Part shown: piece after piece, positions 35,369-44,435 of the stretch
Layout of the letters: every line of letters begins with the position of its first letter
How positions within the stretch are numbered: position 1 is the first letter of the stretch
Source of the DNA: Dysgonomonas sp. HDW5A
GTDB lineage: Bacteria; Bacteroidota; Bacteroidia; Bacteroidales; Dysgonomonadaceae
Length of the DNA: 64,000 bases
Direction of reading: 5' to 3'
NCBI RefSeq assembly: GCF_011299555.1
Contig: NZ_CP049857.1
Coordinates: forward strand, 434,001 to 498,000
Program-made: the position numbers and the translations under genes
The notes under the pieces: model-generated
The model's input: the letters and a program-made list of their open reading frames with translations, nothing else
The model's database searches: none
Told to the model about the DNA's origin: nothing

Positions 35369-36721
35369 TTATTTAATGCGTACATTATTTTTAAATCGAA
35401 CAATAAATGCATCCTTAAATTTTGTACGAACTTCCTTTTGCAACCTTAAAGCCTCAGCTTCAGTTGTAGCCGAACCATATGTATACTTATAGGTTGAGCC
35501 ATCCATATAAAAACCAACAGGCGATAACCCTTTAAACTTAGGTGAGTTGGAAGCAAATTTCGAACCTCCTGTCAAAAATTGAACTCTATACTCTATCGTA
35601 CCAGAAGAAACAACAGACTTTGTATTATTGTTCACATTTGAAGAAGTTTTAGTTTCCTTCGAAGGAGCGACTGAATTAGACGACGATACTGATTCTGTTT
35701 TTCTAGTTTTTTCCTGCTTTACTGCAGGTTTCCGATCTCGACTATTCGTATTCGTTAATTGAGTGACATCCGTATTTTTCGATATATACTTAGGTCTATT
35801 ATTAGAACTTGCCGGAGTTGATTTGTTCGTATCCTGAGAAGATGTATTGTCATTATCATCCTCATTGCTATCTTCTATTAATATTATATCATTCGCTCTT
35901 GCTGATTCTTTCTTCGTTACACGAGAAGTTCCAGCATATGATTTACCTTGCTTCTTATCGAATTCCTTTTTATACTTTTGCAACCCTGAAAATATCGCAC
36001 TTGCCATATTTCTCTGTCCGGTCGAGGATGTTAGATATTTAGCTTCTGTCGGATTATTGATAAACCCAAGTTCTATAAGAACACTAGGCATACCTGATTC
36101 TCGCAAAACAAGAAAACCTGCTTGCAAAACACCCCTATCAACCCTTCTTGCGACTCCCGTGAAACCACTTTGTACATTGCTTGCAAATTGTAAACTTTGC
36201 TCCATGTACTTGTCGGTCATAAACTCGAAAATAATGTTTGATTCCGGAGAGTTAGGGTCAAAACCTTCATAGCGCTTCGTATAATTATCTTCTAACAAGA
36301 TAACCGAGTTCTCGCGTTTTGCAACTGCTAAATTCTCTTCACTCTTTGCCAATCCCAGAATATAGGTATCAGCACCCGATGCCGTAGTTACTTTGGCTGC
36401 AGTAGAATTGGTATGTATCGATATAAAAAGATTGGCTTTTGCCTTATTTGCTATATCAGCACGTTTATATAAATCCACAAACACATCCGTTTTGCGAGTA
36501 TAAACAACTTTTACATCCGGCATGTTCGATTCTATCAATTTACCAAGAGCCAGAGCAACACCCAGGTTTATTTCTTTTTCTTTATAAGTACCTCTTACAG
36601 CTCCACCATCTTTGCCCCCGTGACCTGCATCAATTACTACTACAAATTTATCATCTGCTGCATTAATTGCCGTACACATTACCCAAAATAGGATGGTAAA
36701 AACTAAAAATATTTTCTTCAT
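35369..36721 (-). CDS. N-acetylmuramoyl-L-alanine amidase with SPOR domain
   Basis: Zinc hydrolase that cuts peptidoglycan side chains, probably at division. Signal peptide (MKKIFLVFTILFWVMCTA), then an Amidase_3 domain with zinc ligands in VIDAGHGGKDGG, the Glu of KEKEINL and the His of FISIHTNS, and the catalytic Glu in LIELGFINN. A Ser/Asn/Thr-rich linker of about 120 residues leads to a C-terminal SPOR domain (YRVQFLTGGSKFA..) that binds denuded septal glycan. The ATG at 36721 is used because the frame upstream runs through an AAGGTC palindrome. 450 residues. The MCE gene follows. Confidence 0.95.
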   Translation of the reverse strand: MKKIFLVFTILFWVMCTAINAADDKFVVVIDAGHGGKDGGAVRGTYKEKEINLGVALALGKLIESNMPDVKVVYTRKTDVFVDLYKRADIANKAKANLFISIHTNSTAAKVTTASGADTYILGLAKSEENLAVAKRENSVILLEDNYTKRYEGFDPNSPESNIIFEFMTDKYMEQSLQFASNVQSGFTGVARRVDRGVLQAGFLVLRESGMPSVLIELGFINNPTEAKYLTSSTGQRNMASAIFSGLQKYKKEFDKKQGKSYAGTSRVTKKESARANDIILIEDSNEDDNDNTSSQDTNKSTPASSNNRPKYISKNTDVTQLTNTNSRDRKPAVKQEKTRKTESVSSSNSVAPSKETKTSSNVNNNTKSVVSSGTIEYRVQFLTGGSKFASNSPKFKGLSPVGFYMDGSTYKYTYGSATTEAEALRLQKEVRTKFKDAFIVRFKNNVRIK

Positions 36722-36732
36722 AAGACTATCGT

Positions 36733-36747
36733 AAGGTCTCAAACCTT
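36733..36747. repeat. AAGGTC-type 15-bp palindrome
   Basis: AAGGTCTCAAACCTT, 12 bases before the amidase start and 35 bases past the D-lactate dehydrogenase stop. The tail TAATATTACTTAATGA resembles the ACTTAATGA that follows the copy at 11062. Confidence 0.7.
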
Positions 36748-36782
36748 AATATTACTTAATGATCAAGGATACAATAAATTTA

Positions 36783-37790
36783 TTATTTCGGTTGATAAAC
36801 AACTTCATTTTTAACTTCTTTTCCAGCAAAGAAATCTGAAATATTTTCGAAAGTAGTATTCGCGATATTCCCCATAGCCTCCTGAGTAAAGAATGCTTGA
36901 TGCGACGTTAAGATTACATTATTAAATGATAGTAATCTCGCCAAGACATCATCAGTCAACACACTATCTGAGCAGTCTTCATAAAAATAGGCACCTTCTT
37001 CTTCATACACATCAAGTCCGGCATAACCCACTTTTTGACTTAGCAGTCCTTCAATCAGATGTTTTGTATGAATAAGTTTTCCACGGCCTGTATTTATAAT
37101 CATAACGCCATTTTTCATTTTAGCGATAGATTCTTCACATATCAGATATTCAGTTTCTTTAGTCAATGGGCAATGTAAAGTAATTACATCCGAAGTAGAA
37201 TATATTTCATCTAAAGATACATATTTCACGTCGTTCTTCTCAGCAAACGCATAATCAGGATATAGGTCATATGCCAAGACATTCATTCCCAGACCTCTCA
37301 AGACACCTATTACTGTTTTTCCGATTTTACCTGTACCAATAACCCCTACAGTTTTGCCATACATATCAAATCCCATGAAACCATTTAGAGAAAAGTTCCA
37401 ATCGCGGGTTCTGATAAAAGCTCTGTGCACTTTACGGTTCAAGCACAACATAAGGGCTAATGTATGTTCGGCTATTGCATGAGGAGAATAATCCGGCACA
37501 CGGGCTACTTTTATTTTCCCGGCAGCATAAGCGATATCTACATTATTAAAACCGGCACAACGCAATGCTATAAATTTAACACCCATTTCGCATAGTCTAT
37601 CAATTACATATGCATCAACATTGGCATTAACAAATATACAAACGGCATCAGCCCCTCCGGCCAATACTACATTATGCCTGTCTAGATGTTCTTTATAAAA
37701 GCTTAATTCGAAGCCGTATACTTCATTAACTCTATTAAATGTATCTTTATCGTAAGGCTTTGCATCAAATACAGCCACTTTGTATGCCAT
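36783..37790 (-). CDS. ldhA: D-lactate dehydrogenase (D-2-hydroxyacid dehydrogenase family)
   Basis: Reduces pyruvate to D-lactate with NADH in fermentation. 335 residues. The NAD fold has GVIGTGKIGKTVIGVLRGLG, and the active-site pieces are the Arg in NTGRGKLI, the Glu near LDVYEEEGAYFYED and the His in LTSHQAFFT. The early ALRCAGFNNVDI segment is typical of D-LDH. It is preceded by a -7 box and appears monocistronic. Confidence 0.94.
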   Translation of the reverse strand: MAYKVAVFDAKPYDKDTFNRVNEVYGFELSFYKEHLDRHNVVLAGGADAVCIFVNANVDAYVIDRLCEMGVKFIALRCAGFNNVDIAYAAGKIKVARVPDYSPHAIAEHTLALMLCLNRKVHRAFIRTRDWNFSLNGFMGFDMYGKTVGVIGTGKIGKTVIGVLRGLGMNVLAYDLYPDYAFAEKNDVKYVSLDEIYSTSDVITLHCPLTKETEYLICEESIAKMKNGVMIINTGRGKLIHTKHLIEGLLSQKVGYAGLDVYEEEGAYFYEDCSDSVLTDDVLARLLSFNNVILTSHQAFFTQEAMGNIANTTFENISDFFAGKEVKNEVVYQPK

Positions 37791-37831
37791 AACATTTATT
37801 AGTTATATGTTTATAATCTGATTTCCTTCTA

Positions 37832-37839
37832 CAAATGTA
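37832..37839 (-). promoter_or_regulatory. -7 promoter box for D-lactate dehydrogenase
   Basis: TACATTTG on the minus strand, exact TAnnTTTG, 42 bases before the ATG. Confidence 0.45.
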
Positions 37840-37921
37840 ACAAAATATGCGTTAATATATAGTATCCAGAAGCTTGTTTCAGATAAAATATATCTAAGCC
37901 CAGTCAGTTTATTTATTAAAC

Positions 37922-37956
37922 AACAAAGAGGCTCTTCATAGAAGAACCTCTTTGTT
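37922..37956 (-). terminator. Terminator of the zapA-rny transcript
   Basis: Stem AACAAAGAGGCTCTTC/GAAGAACCTCTTTGTT with one mismatch and a 3-4 base loop, 30 bases after the rny stop. Confidence 0.8.
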
Positions 37957-37985
37957 AGACATATTGGTTTAATCGCTTAAAAATC

Positions 37986-39515
37986 TTATTTAGCGAAACT
38001 TACAGCTCTAGTTTCTCGAATTACAGTAATCTTCACTTGTCCGGGATACGTCATCTCGTCTTGAATTTTCTTAGCTATTTCAGCTGACAATTTTTCTGTT
38101 TCCACATCATCCACTTTGTCTGCTCCAACAATAACACGAAGCTCACGACCGGCTTGTATTGCATATGTTTTTAACACACCTGGATAAGACATTGCCAATT
38201 GCTCCAAATCATTCAAACGCTTGATATAAGCCTCTACGATCTCGCGACGTGCACCGGGACGAGCTCCCGATATAGCATCACAAACCTGAACGATTGGTGC
38301 TAGCAATGTTGTCATTTCGATCTCATCGTGGTGAGCACCTATTGCATTACAAATATCCGGTTTTTCTTTATATTTTTCGGCAAGCTTCATACCTAACAAT
38401 GCGTGAGGTAATTCCGGCTCATCATCCGGCACTTTACCTATATCATGCAACAGACCTGCTCGTTTTGCTTTCTTCACGTTAAGACCCAATTCAGCTGCCA
38501 TTATCGCGCACAAATTGGCTGTCTCACGAGCATGTTGCAATAAGTTCTGTCCATAAGACGATCTGTATTTCATTTTACCGATCATACGGATCATTTCGGG
38601 ATGCAAACCGTGTATACCTAAATCGATGGCTGTTCGCTTACCTGTTTCAATTATTTCTTCTTCAATTTGTTTCTTAACTTTAGAAACAACCTCTTCGATT
38701 CTTGCAGGGTGAATACGTCCGTCTGCTACTAATTGGTGCAGCGCTAAACGTGCGATTTCTCTTCTTACAGGATCAAACCCTGAAATTACAATTGCCTCTG
38801 GGGTATCATCTACTACGATTTCAACACCCGTAGCAGCCTCAAGTGCTCTGATATTACGTCCTTCACGTCCGATGATACGTCCTTTAACTTCGTCCGAATC
38901 AATATGGAAAACAGTAATGGCATTTTCAATTGCTGTTTCTGTAGCAACCCTTTGTATGGTTTGAACTACAATTTTCTTAGCCTCTTTATTGGCCGTCATT
39001 TTAGCCTCTTCTACAATCTCGGTAATAAACGACTGTGCATCAGATTTTGCCTCATCTTTTAAGGCTTCCACCAATTTAGCTTTTATTTCGTCTGCCGACA
39101 ATCCCGACAGAGCTTCAAGTCTTTCTACTTCTTGCTTGTGAAGTTTATCAAGATCTTGCTTTTTCTTATCGACTATTTCCAACTGACTATCAAGGTTGTC
39201 TTTGATAGCTTCTACTTCGCTTTTTCGGCGTTGTATTTCTTCTTGCTTTTGATTGAGTGTTTGCTCTCGTTGCTTTACTTTATTTTCGGCAACCTGCAAT
39301 TTCGAAGTACGGGCATTTACTTGTTTTTCAAACTCCGCCTTCATTTGTAAGGCTTGCTCTTTTACTTCGAGTAATTTATTTTTCTTAATTACCTCAGCTT
39401 CACGTTCCGATTCTTCAATACGTCTTTTTAGTCTCGCATTTGTTACAAAGTTAAGAACGAGCCAAGCTACTACTACACCTCCAATGAAGGCGATTATCGT
39501 AAATACTATTTCCAT
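37986..39515 (-). CDS. rny: Ribonuclease Y
   Basis: Membrane-anchored endoribonuclease that starts mRNA decay. The N-terminal helix (about 2-25) is followed by a long coiled coil to about residue 200. A KH domain ([19 protein letters not shown]) comes next, then an HD domain (the HD pair in [10 protein letters not shown]) and the C-terminal RNase Y domain. 509 residues. It is last in a unit with the ZapB-like and zapA genes, separated from zapA by a 214-base gap that holds palindromes. Confidence 0.97.
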   Translation of the reverse strand: MEIVFTIIAFIGGVVVAWLVLNFVTNARLKRRIEESEREAEVIKKNKLLEVKEQALQMKAEFEKQVNARTSKLQVAENKVKQREQTLNQKQEEIQRRKSEVEAIKDNLDSQLEIVDKKKQDLDKLHKQEVERLEALSGLSADEIKAKLVEALKDEAKSDAQSFITEIVEEAKMTANKEAKKIVVQTIQRVATETAIENAITVFHIDSDEVKGRIIGREGRNIRALEAATGVEIVVDDTPEAIVISGFDPVRREIARLALHQLVADGRIHPARIEEVVSKVKKQIEEEIIETGKRTAIDLGIHGLHPEMIRMIGKMKYRSSYGQNLLQHARETANLCAIMAAELGLNVKKAKRAGLLHDIGKVPDDEPELPHALLGMKLAEKYKEKPDICNAIGAHHDEIEMTTLLAPIVQVCDAISGARPGARREIVEAYIKRLNDLEQLAMSYPGVLKTYAIQAGRELRVIVGADKVDDVETEKLSAEIAKKIQDEMTYPGQVKITVIRETRAVSFAK

Positions 39516-39729
39516 AGGGCTCTTTTAAATTTCAAATTTATATCTGCTATGATATTCTTATGTTTAATTAGTTAACTATATTCTGACTGCACAATAGATG
39601 ATTGTATCTCATAGTCTATTGTATACAAAGCCTGAGGCTTTAAAACAAAAAAAACTAATCGAAAAAGAAACAGAAAACTGCTCATTCCCAATTAGCGCAA
39701 GTGTTTTAATAGCAAAGCAAAAAGAAATA
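39516..39729. other. Structured gap between zapA and rny
   Basis: 214 bases inside an otherwise close gene set. It holds an AAAGCCT palindrome and an 8-bp stem ACAATAGA/TCTATTGT. A small RNA (for example a 6S-like RNA, often near zapA) or a 5' leader of rny is possible; no homology could be tested here. Confidence 0.35.
39627..39641. repeat. AAAGCCT-type 15-bp palindrome
   Basis: AAAGCCTGAGGCTTT; differs from the copy at 35270 only in the central base. Confidence 0.6.
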
Positions 39730-40032
39730 CTACTTAGAATTTTTAAGGTAAATATCCAATTCATCAATCAGGGATTTGACCTTATCCTCAAACAACTTAT
39801 TATTAGCCTCGAGTTCTGCGGTATCCGACAGCGCCTGAATGGTAGTCATCGTTAGATAATCTCTTTCCAGCAAGCTTTTGGATTCAGACTCGGCAAAATA
39901 ATTCCTATATTGATTCGTTTTCTTTTCTATTGCCACAGCGGCATCCCGGTACTTTTTTTCATCTTTACGATGAATTCTCAACCGATACGACCGATCTAAG
40001 ACACGTAATGTTATGATAAAATGCTCACTCAT
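39730..40032 (-). CDS. zapA: Cell division protein ZapA
   Basis: Stabilises FtsZ filaments at the division ring. 100 residues: a small N-terminal strand region (IITLRVLDRSYRLRIHRKDE) followed by a long dimerising coiled coil (AAVAIEKKTNQYRNYF, ALSDTAELEANN). This is the standard ZapA plan. It lies 13 bases downstream of the small coiled-coil gene and upstream of rny. Confidence 0.9.
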   Translation of the reverse strand: MSEHFIITLRVLDRSYRLRIHRKDEKKYRDAAVAIEKKTNQYRNYFAESESKSLLERDYLTMTTIQALSDTAELEANNKLFEDKVKSLIDELDIYLKNSK

Positions 40033-40045
40033 GATCTATCTGCCT

Positions 40046-40342
40046 TTATATTTTCAATAACGCGATACATTTATCTAAATCCTGCACTAATTTCAACAAT
40101 CTTTTTTTTGCTTTATCAACACCTTCCTGATCAGTTCCGGTTAATGTCTTTGCAAATTTCAGGTTATTGTATTTCAAATTCAATTGTTCCAATTGGGTAT
40201 TGATACGATTTACTTCTCCGTCTTTCTCCTCCAATTGGACCCTCAAGTCCTGATTCTCTTCTTTCAAAGAATCACACAGATACATCAGTTGACGCAATCT
40301 AAACTCAAGTTCCGAGAGCAATTTCTCATGCTTTTCTGCCAT
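40046..40342 (-). CDS. ZapB-like small coiled-coil protein
   Basis: A 98-residue, nearly all-helical protein (EKHEKLLSELEFRLRQLMYL, VQLEEKDGEVNRINTQLEQL). Such a protein encoded just before zapA in Bacteroidota suggests a ZapB-like partner in the division ring; this is inference from position and fold, as coiled coils carry little family signal. The ATG at 40342 is preferred over a TTG two codons upstream. First gene of the unit, with a two-box promoter. Confidence 0.75.
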   Translation of the reverse strand: MAEKHEKLLSELEFRLRQLMYLCDSLKEENQDLRVQLEEKDGEVNRINTQLEQLNLKYNNLKFAKTLTGTDQEGVDKAKKRLLKLVQDLDKCIALLKI

Positions 40343-40359
40343 AAACAATTAAATCAACA

Positions 40360-40389
40360 CAAAAATACAGATATTTGTGAATAAACAAA
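40360..40389 (-). promoter_or_regulatory. Promoter of the ZapB-like/zapA/rny unit
   Basis: Minus strand: TTTG at 40389-40386, an 18-base spacer, TATTTTTG at 40367-40360. Complete Bacteroidota-type promoter 18 bases before the ATG. Confidence 0.65.
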
Positions 40390-40485
40390 AGATTACAGCC
40401 ACTTTTATACTACAATAAACTTTAAATAACATGTTTGATTATCAATCAGAACAATAAGTCTTAGCTCTTTTTATACATTACGGAT

Positions 40486-40515
40486 ATTGATAATTCCTGA
40501 ATTATAATATCTTTG
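40486..40515 (+). promoter_or_regulatory. Promoter of the RlpA gene
   Basis: ATTG at 40486-40489, 18-base spacer, TATCTTTG at 40508-40515, 26 bases before the ATG. Confidence 0.65.
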
Positions 40516-40541
40516 TAACTGAAATAGACTCAATAAGAAAG

Positions 40542-40979
40542 ATGAAAAGAACTCTTACTCTACTATTATTTCTGTCTTTGTGTGCAGTAATAATCAATGC
40601 ACAAACCCCTTCCAATGTCGAAACAGGTAAAGCGACTTATTATGGCAAGAAGTTCAATAATCGCAGAACAGCCAGTGGAACAGTCTACAAAAGAGATCAT
40701 TTTGTATGTGCTCACAGAACATATCCTTTCGGCACAAAACTTCTCATAAAAAATCTCAAAAACGAAAAAGAAGTTATAGTTGAAGTTATAGACCGTGGTC
40801 CCTTCAAAAAAGGGAGGGTTATCGACATATCATATATTGCCGCCAAAGAATTGGATATGATACATCATGGAGTTACAACGGTAGAGGTATCGGAGTACAT
40901 AGAACCCGATACTTTATCCATACTGGAAGCAGCTAATTCTATAAAAACGGATACGATAATTGAACCTCTTATAAACTAA
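40542..40979 (+). CDS. rlpA: RlpA-like septal ring protein / lytic transglycosylase
   Basis: Exported double-psi beta-barrel protein of the RlpA family, in which some members cut naked glycan strands at the septum. Signal peptide MKRTLTLLLFLSLCAVIINA without a lipobox cysteine. Barrel: GKATYYGKKFNNRRTASG, then HFVCAHRTYPFGTKLLI and VEVIDRGPFKKGRVID with the catalytic-type Asp. 145 residues. It lacks the C-terminal SPOR domain of E. coli RlpA, a common short form. Divergent from the zapA unit. Confidence 0.92.
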   Translation: MKRTLTLLLFLSLCAVIINAQTPSNVETGKATYYGKKFNNRRTASGTVYKRDHFVCAHRTYPFGTKLLIKNLKNEKEVIVEVIDRGPFKKGRVIDISYIAAKELDMIHHGVTTVEVSEYIEPDTLSILEAANSIKTDTIIEPLIN

Positions 40980-41117
40980 GATTGTTTATATCGATTTATA
41001 ACAGGGTATAATCAAGGTTAATCGCATAACCGCAACATAATTATGAAACGCCACAATAAGCAATCCTACATTTTTTAAATACTGAATAAAAACTAAACTC
41101 TATTTTTATATTAATTT

Positions 41118-44060
41118 ATGGAACATAAAAATCACCGCACAGGACTTACCGATGCGCAAGTTCTCGAAAGCCGGAAAAAGTACGGAGAAAACGTGCTTAC
41201 CCCTCCCGAAAAAGAACCGCTATGGAAACTTTTTTTGGAGAAATTTGAAGATCCGATTATTCGTATATTACTGATTGCTGCATTTCTTTCATTAGGAATA
41301 GCAATAGTAGAACACATAACCAAAGGTGAAGGACATTACTCTGAAACAATTGGTATTTTTTGTGCCATATTCTTGGCAACCGGAGTTGCTTTCTGGTTTG
41401 AAATGGATGCAAATAAAAAATTCGACATCTTAAATCAAGTGAACGATGACGACTTAGTGATGGTTATCCGCAACAACAATGTATGTCAGGTATCAAAACG
41501 TGACATTGTGGTTGGAGATACTGTTTTACTTGAAATAGGAAATGAAGTTCCTGCTGATGGAGAATTAGTAGAAGCTGTAAATGTGCAGATGGACGAATCG
41601 TGCCTGACAGGTGAGCCAAGCATCGATAAAACCATAGACCCCAACGAATTTGAAGAAGGGGTTACCTATCCTTCCAATTATGTATTGCGTGGCACTAAAG
41701 TGATCAACGGTCATGGAGCGATGATTGTTGCAAAAGTAGGTGATGCCACTGAATTTGGGCAGGTTGCCGAAAAATCGGCTGAAATGGTCGAAGGTCAGAC
41801 TCCACTTAATCGCCAATTAGATTCTTTAGCTAAATTTATCGGTGTTGTAGGTATGGTATTGGCTGTACTCACTTTTGCTGTACTATTTATCAAAGATATC
41901 TTTTTCAACGCCTCTCCCGATGCTCCACAATATTCTCTTGGACAATTAGGATTAGTGGGTGCTGTAATAATAGGTGCTGTAATTGCCTTATCTAAAGTGT
42001 GGATTCCAATAGTATACGATGCTTTTGAATTAATGGGCAAAGATAAAGAAATCCCTGACAGTGTAGAAAACGGCGGCTGGCTCAAATGGATGGGTATCGG
42101 AGTTCTTACATCTATAGTTCTGGCTACCATAGGTTTTGCTTTTGGAGTAAATCCGCTAGAACCAACTTCATGGGTATCATTGGATACTGCAGGGCATATT
42201 TTACAATATTTCATGGTAGCTGTAACATTGGTTGTAGTTGCCGTTCCCGAAGGACTTCCAATGAGTGTAACTTTAAGCTTAGCTCTTAGTATGCGTCGTA
42301 TGCTAAAAGCAAACAACTTAGTACGCAAAATGCATGCTTGCGAAACAATGGGAGCAACAACTGTTATTTGTACCGATAAAACAGGAACGCTTACCCAAAA
42401 CCAAATGCAGGTTTCTTATACCAATTTCTATAGTCTTCACGACCAGAAATTAGGAGATGATGAAACCAGCAAAATGATTATCGAACATATTTCAACCAAC
42501 TCTACTGCATTCCTCGATTTTTCGGATGCTTCGAAAGCTAAGGCTTTAGGAAATCCAACGGAAGGAGCTTTACTTTTATGGTTGAACAGCAATAATATTA
42601 ATTATCTGGACGAGAGAGAAAGCACAAAGGTTATTGAGCAACTTCCTTTCTCTACCGAGCGTAAATACATGGCTACTATCGTAGAATCAAATGCGTCTGC
42701 GAAATCAAGAAGAATCATGTACATAAAAGGTGCTCCGGAAATTGTTCTCGAAAAATGTTCTGTTGTTCAAACAGAGAACGGAGCGGTACCTGTATCTGAA
42801 TTGAAAGAAAAGATAGAAGAGCAACTTTTGCAATATCAGAATCAAGCAATGCGTACATTGGGCTTTGCTTACAAAATTGCAGATGAATCGACTGCTATAG
42901 ATGCTCATGACAAAGATTTTATCTTCCAAGGTATTACTGCTATTTCTGACCCTGTTCGTACAGATGTGCCCCATGCGGTGACCGAGTGTCTGCAAGCAGG
43001 CATCAACGTAAAAATAGTTACCGGTGACACCTATGCGACTGCTCGCGAGATCGGACGCCAGATAGGTATATGGAAAGATGATAAAGATTCTGACCTGAAT
43101 ATTATAACAGGTCCCGACTTCGAAGCGTTATCAGACCAAGAAGCTCTAAATAGAATAAAGGGTCTTAAGATAATGTGCCGTGCACGTCCATCCGACAAAC
43201 AACGTTTAGTATCATTACTGAAACAATCGGGCGAAATTGTAGCTGTTACAGGTGATGGAACAAATGATGCTCCGGCACTTAATCATGCTGACGTAGGTCT
43301 TTCGATGGGATCGGGAACATCCGTGGCAAAAGAAGCCAGTGATATCACTTTGCTGGACGATTCATTCAGCAGTATTGCTGTTGCTGTTATGTGGGGACGT
43401 TCGCTTTATCAAAATATTCAGCGCTTCATCATATTCCAATTAACAATAAACGTTGCGGCTCTTCTTCTTGTATTTTTAGGTTCCATTTTCGGACATGATT
43501 TACCTCTGACGGTAACTCAGATGTTGTGGGTAAACCTTATCATGGACACATTTGCAGCAGGAGCTTTGGCTTCATTACCTCCTAATCCGAATGTAATGAA
43601 TAACAAGCCTCGTAAAAATACAGACTTTATTATCACCCCTCCAATGAGAAGCAAAATCTTATTTGTCGGTTTAATATTTGTAGCTGTTTTAATGGCGATG
43701 CTATTCTACTTTAATGTACAAGCAAATCTGGATACATTCTTCGATTATATAGATGCAGACCATCGTTATGCTTATTTCTTGTCCTATTTCTTTACTGTAT
43801 TCGTTTTACTACAGTTCTGGAATATGTTCAATGCAAAAGCTTTCCAAACCGGAAAATCAGCCTTTGCAGGAATGAAAGATAGCTTCGGATTTATAATCGT
43901 GGCAGGAATTATATTGGCAGGACAAATGCTTATTGTAACATTTGGTGGAGATGTATTCCGTACAGTTCCTCTACTTGCTAAAGATTGGGGAATCATTATA
44001 GCTGCTACATCTTCAGTATTGTGGATAGGTGAACTTGGTAGACTATTTACAAAAAAGTAA
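41118..44060 (+). CDS. Calcium-translocating P-type ATPase (PMCA/P2B type)
   Basis: Exports Ca2+ at the expense of ATP. 980 residues: cation-ATPase N-domain, actuator loop with DESCLTGEPS, phosphorylation motif ICTDKTGTLT (D420), KGAPE in the nucleotide domain, and hinge VTGDGTNDAPALNHADVG. The TM4 calcium site reads VVAVPEGLP. Between TM3 and TM4 there is an extra stretch at about residues 270-350 with two more hydrophobic segments (LGLVGAVIIGAVIALSK and WMGIGVLTSIVLATIG), where typical pumps have only a short loop. Monocistronic with a strong terminator. Confidence 0.95.
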   Translation: MEHKNHRTGLTDAQVLESRKKYGENVLTPPEKEPLWKLFLEKFEDPIIRILLIAAFLSLGIAIVEHITKGEGHYSETIGIFCAIFLATGVAFWFEMDANKKFDILNQVNDDDLVMVIRNNNVCQVSKRDIVVGDTVLLEIGNEVPADGELVEAVNVQMDESCLTGEPSIDKTIDPNEFEEGVTYPSNYVLRGTKVINGHGAMIVAKVGDATEFGQVAEKSAEMVEGQTPLNRQLDSLAKFIGVVGMVLAVLTFAVLFIKDIFFNASPDAPQYSLGQLGLVGAVIIGAVIALSKVWIPIVYDAFELMGKDKEIPDSVENGGWLKWMGIGVLTSIVLATIGFAFGVNPLEPTSWVSLDTAGHILQYFMVAVTLVVVAVPEGLPMSVTLSLALSMRRMLKANNLVRKMHACETMGATTVICTDKTGTLTQNQMQVSYTNFYSLHDQKLGDDETSKMIIEHISTNSTAFLDFSDASKAKALGNPTEGALLLWLNSNNINYLDERESTKVIEQLPFSTERKYMATIVESNASAKSRRIMYIKGAPEIVLEKCSVVQTENGAVPVSELKEKIEEQLLQYQNQAMRTLGFAYKIADESTAIDAHDKDFIFQGITAISDPVRTDVPHAVTECLQAGINVKIVTGDTYATAREIGRQIGIWKDDKDSDLNIITGPDFEALSDQEALNRIKGLKIMCRARPSDKQRLVSLLKQSGEIVAVTGDGTNDAPALNHADVGLSMGSGTSVAKEASDITLLDDSFSSIAVAVMWGRSLYQNIQRFIIFQLTINVAALLLVFLGSIFGHDLPLTVTQMLWVNLIMDTFAAGALASLPPNPNVMNNKPRKNTDFIITPPMRSKILFVGLIFVAVLMAMLFYFNVQANLDTFFDYIDADHRYAYFLSYFFTVFVLLQFWNMFNAKAFQTGKSAFAGMKDSFGFIIVAGIILAGQMLIVTFGGDVFRTVPLLAKDWGIIIAATSSVLWIGELGRLFTKK

Positions 44061-44081
44061 TTACTAATTATTCTACATAAG

Positions 44082-44114
44082 AAAAGGATAAATAACAGAG
44101 TTATTTATCCTTTT
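44082..44114 (+). terminator. Terminator of the Ca2+ ATPase gene
   Basis: Near-perfect 15-bp stem AAAAGGATAAATAAC/GTTATTTATCCTTTT followed by more T. Confidence 0.85.
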
Positions 44115-44156
44115 TTCATTTACCCCCATTAAAAAAAAGCGAATATACATAATCGA

Positions 44157-44208
44157 CAAAACAAATATCTCAGGTTGTTCACGTGAACAACCTGAGATAT
44201 TTGTTTTG
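44157..44208. repeat. Perfect 52-bp palindrome
   Basis: Both 26-base halves match without a mismatch and without a loop; the centre reads TTGTTCACGTGAACAA, the ends CAAAACAAAT and ATTTGTTTTG. It is 96 bases beyond the Ca2+ ATPase stop and separate from that gene's own terminator. Confidence 0.85.
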
Positions 44209-44435
44209 TATGATCAATCAAAAAAAAATGAAAAACAAAAAGCACAAATACGATCATTTAGACACAAAACGAGAATAAAACAAACTATCTGATAAAATAT
44301 TCTATCTAAAACTTTCAAATTAAAACAAAAAGATCTACTTTTACGTTATAAAAAAATCATATGACAGCAATCATCGGAATTTAATTTCAATTTTCTCAAT
44401 AAATGATAATATTAACATTTTTAAATATTTAGACT

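Larger units (their letters stand above)
44061..44435. other. Gene-free region with terminator and large palindrome
   Basis: 375 bases between the Ca2+ ATPase and the porin-like gene. It contains the pump terminator, the 52-bp perfect palindrome and then about 220 bases of A-rich leader. I see no reading frame or clear promoter. Confidence 0.6.
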
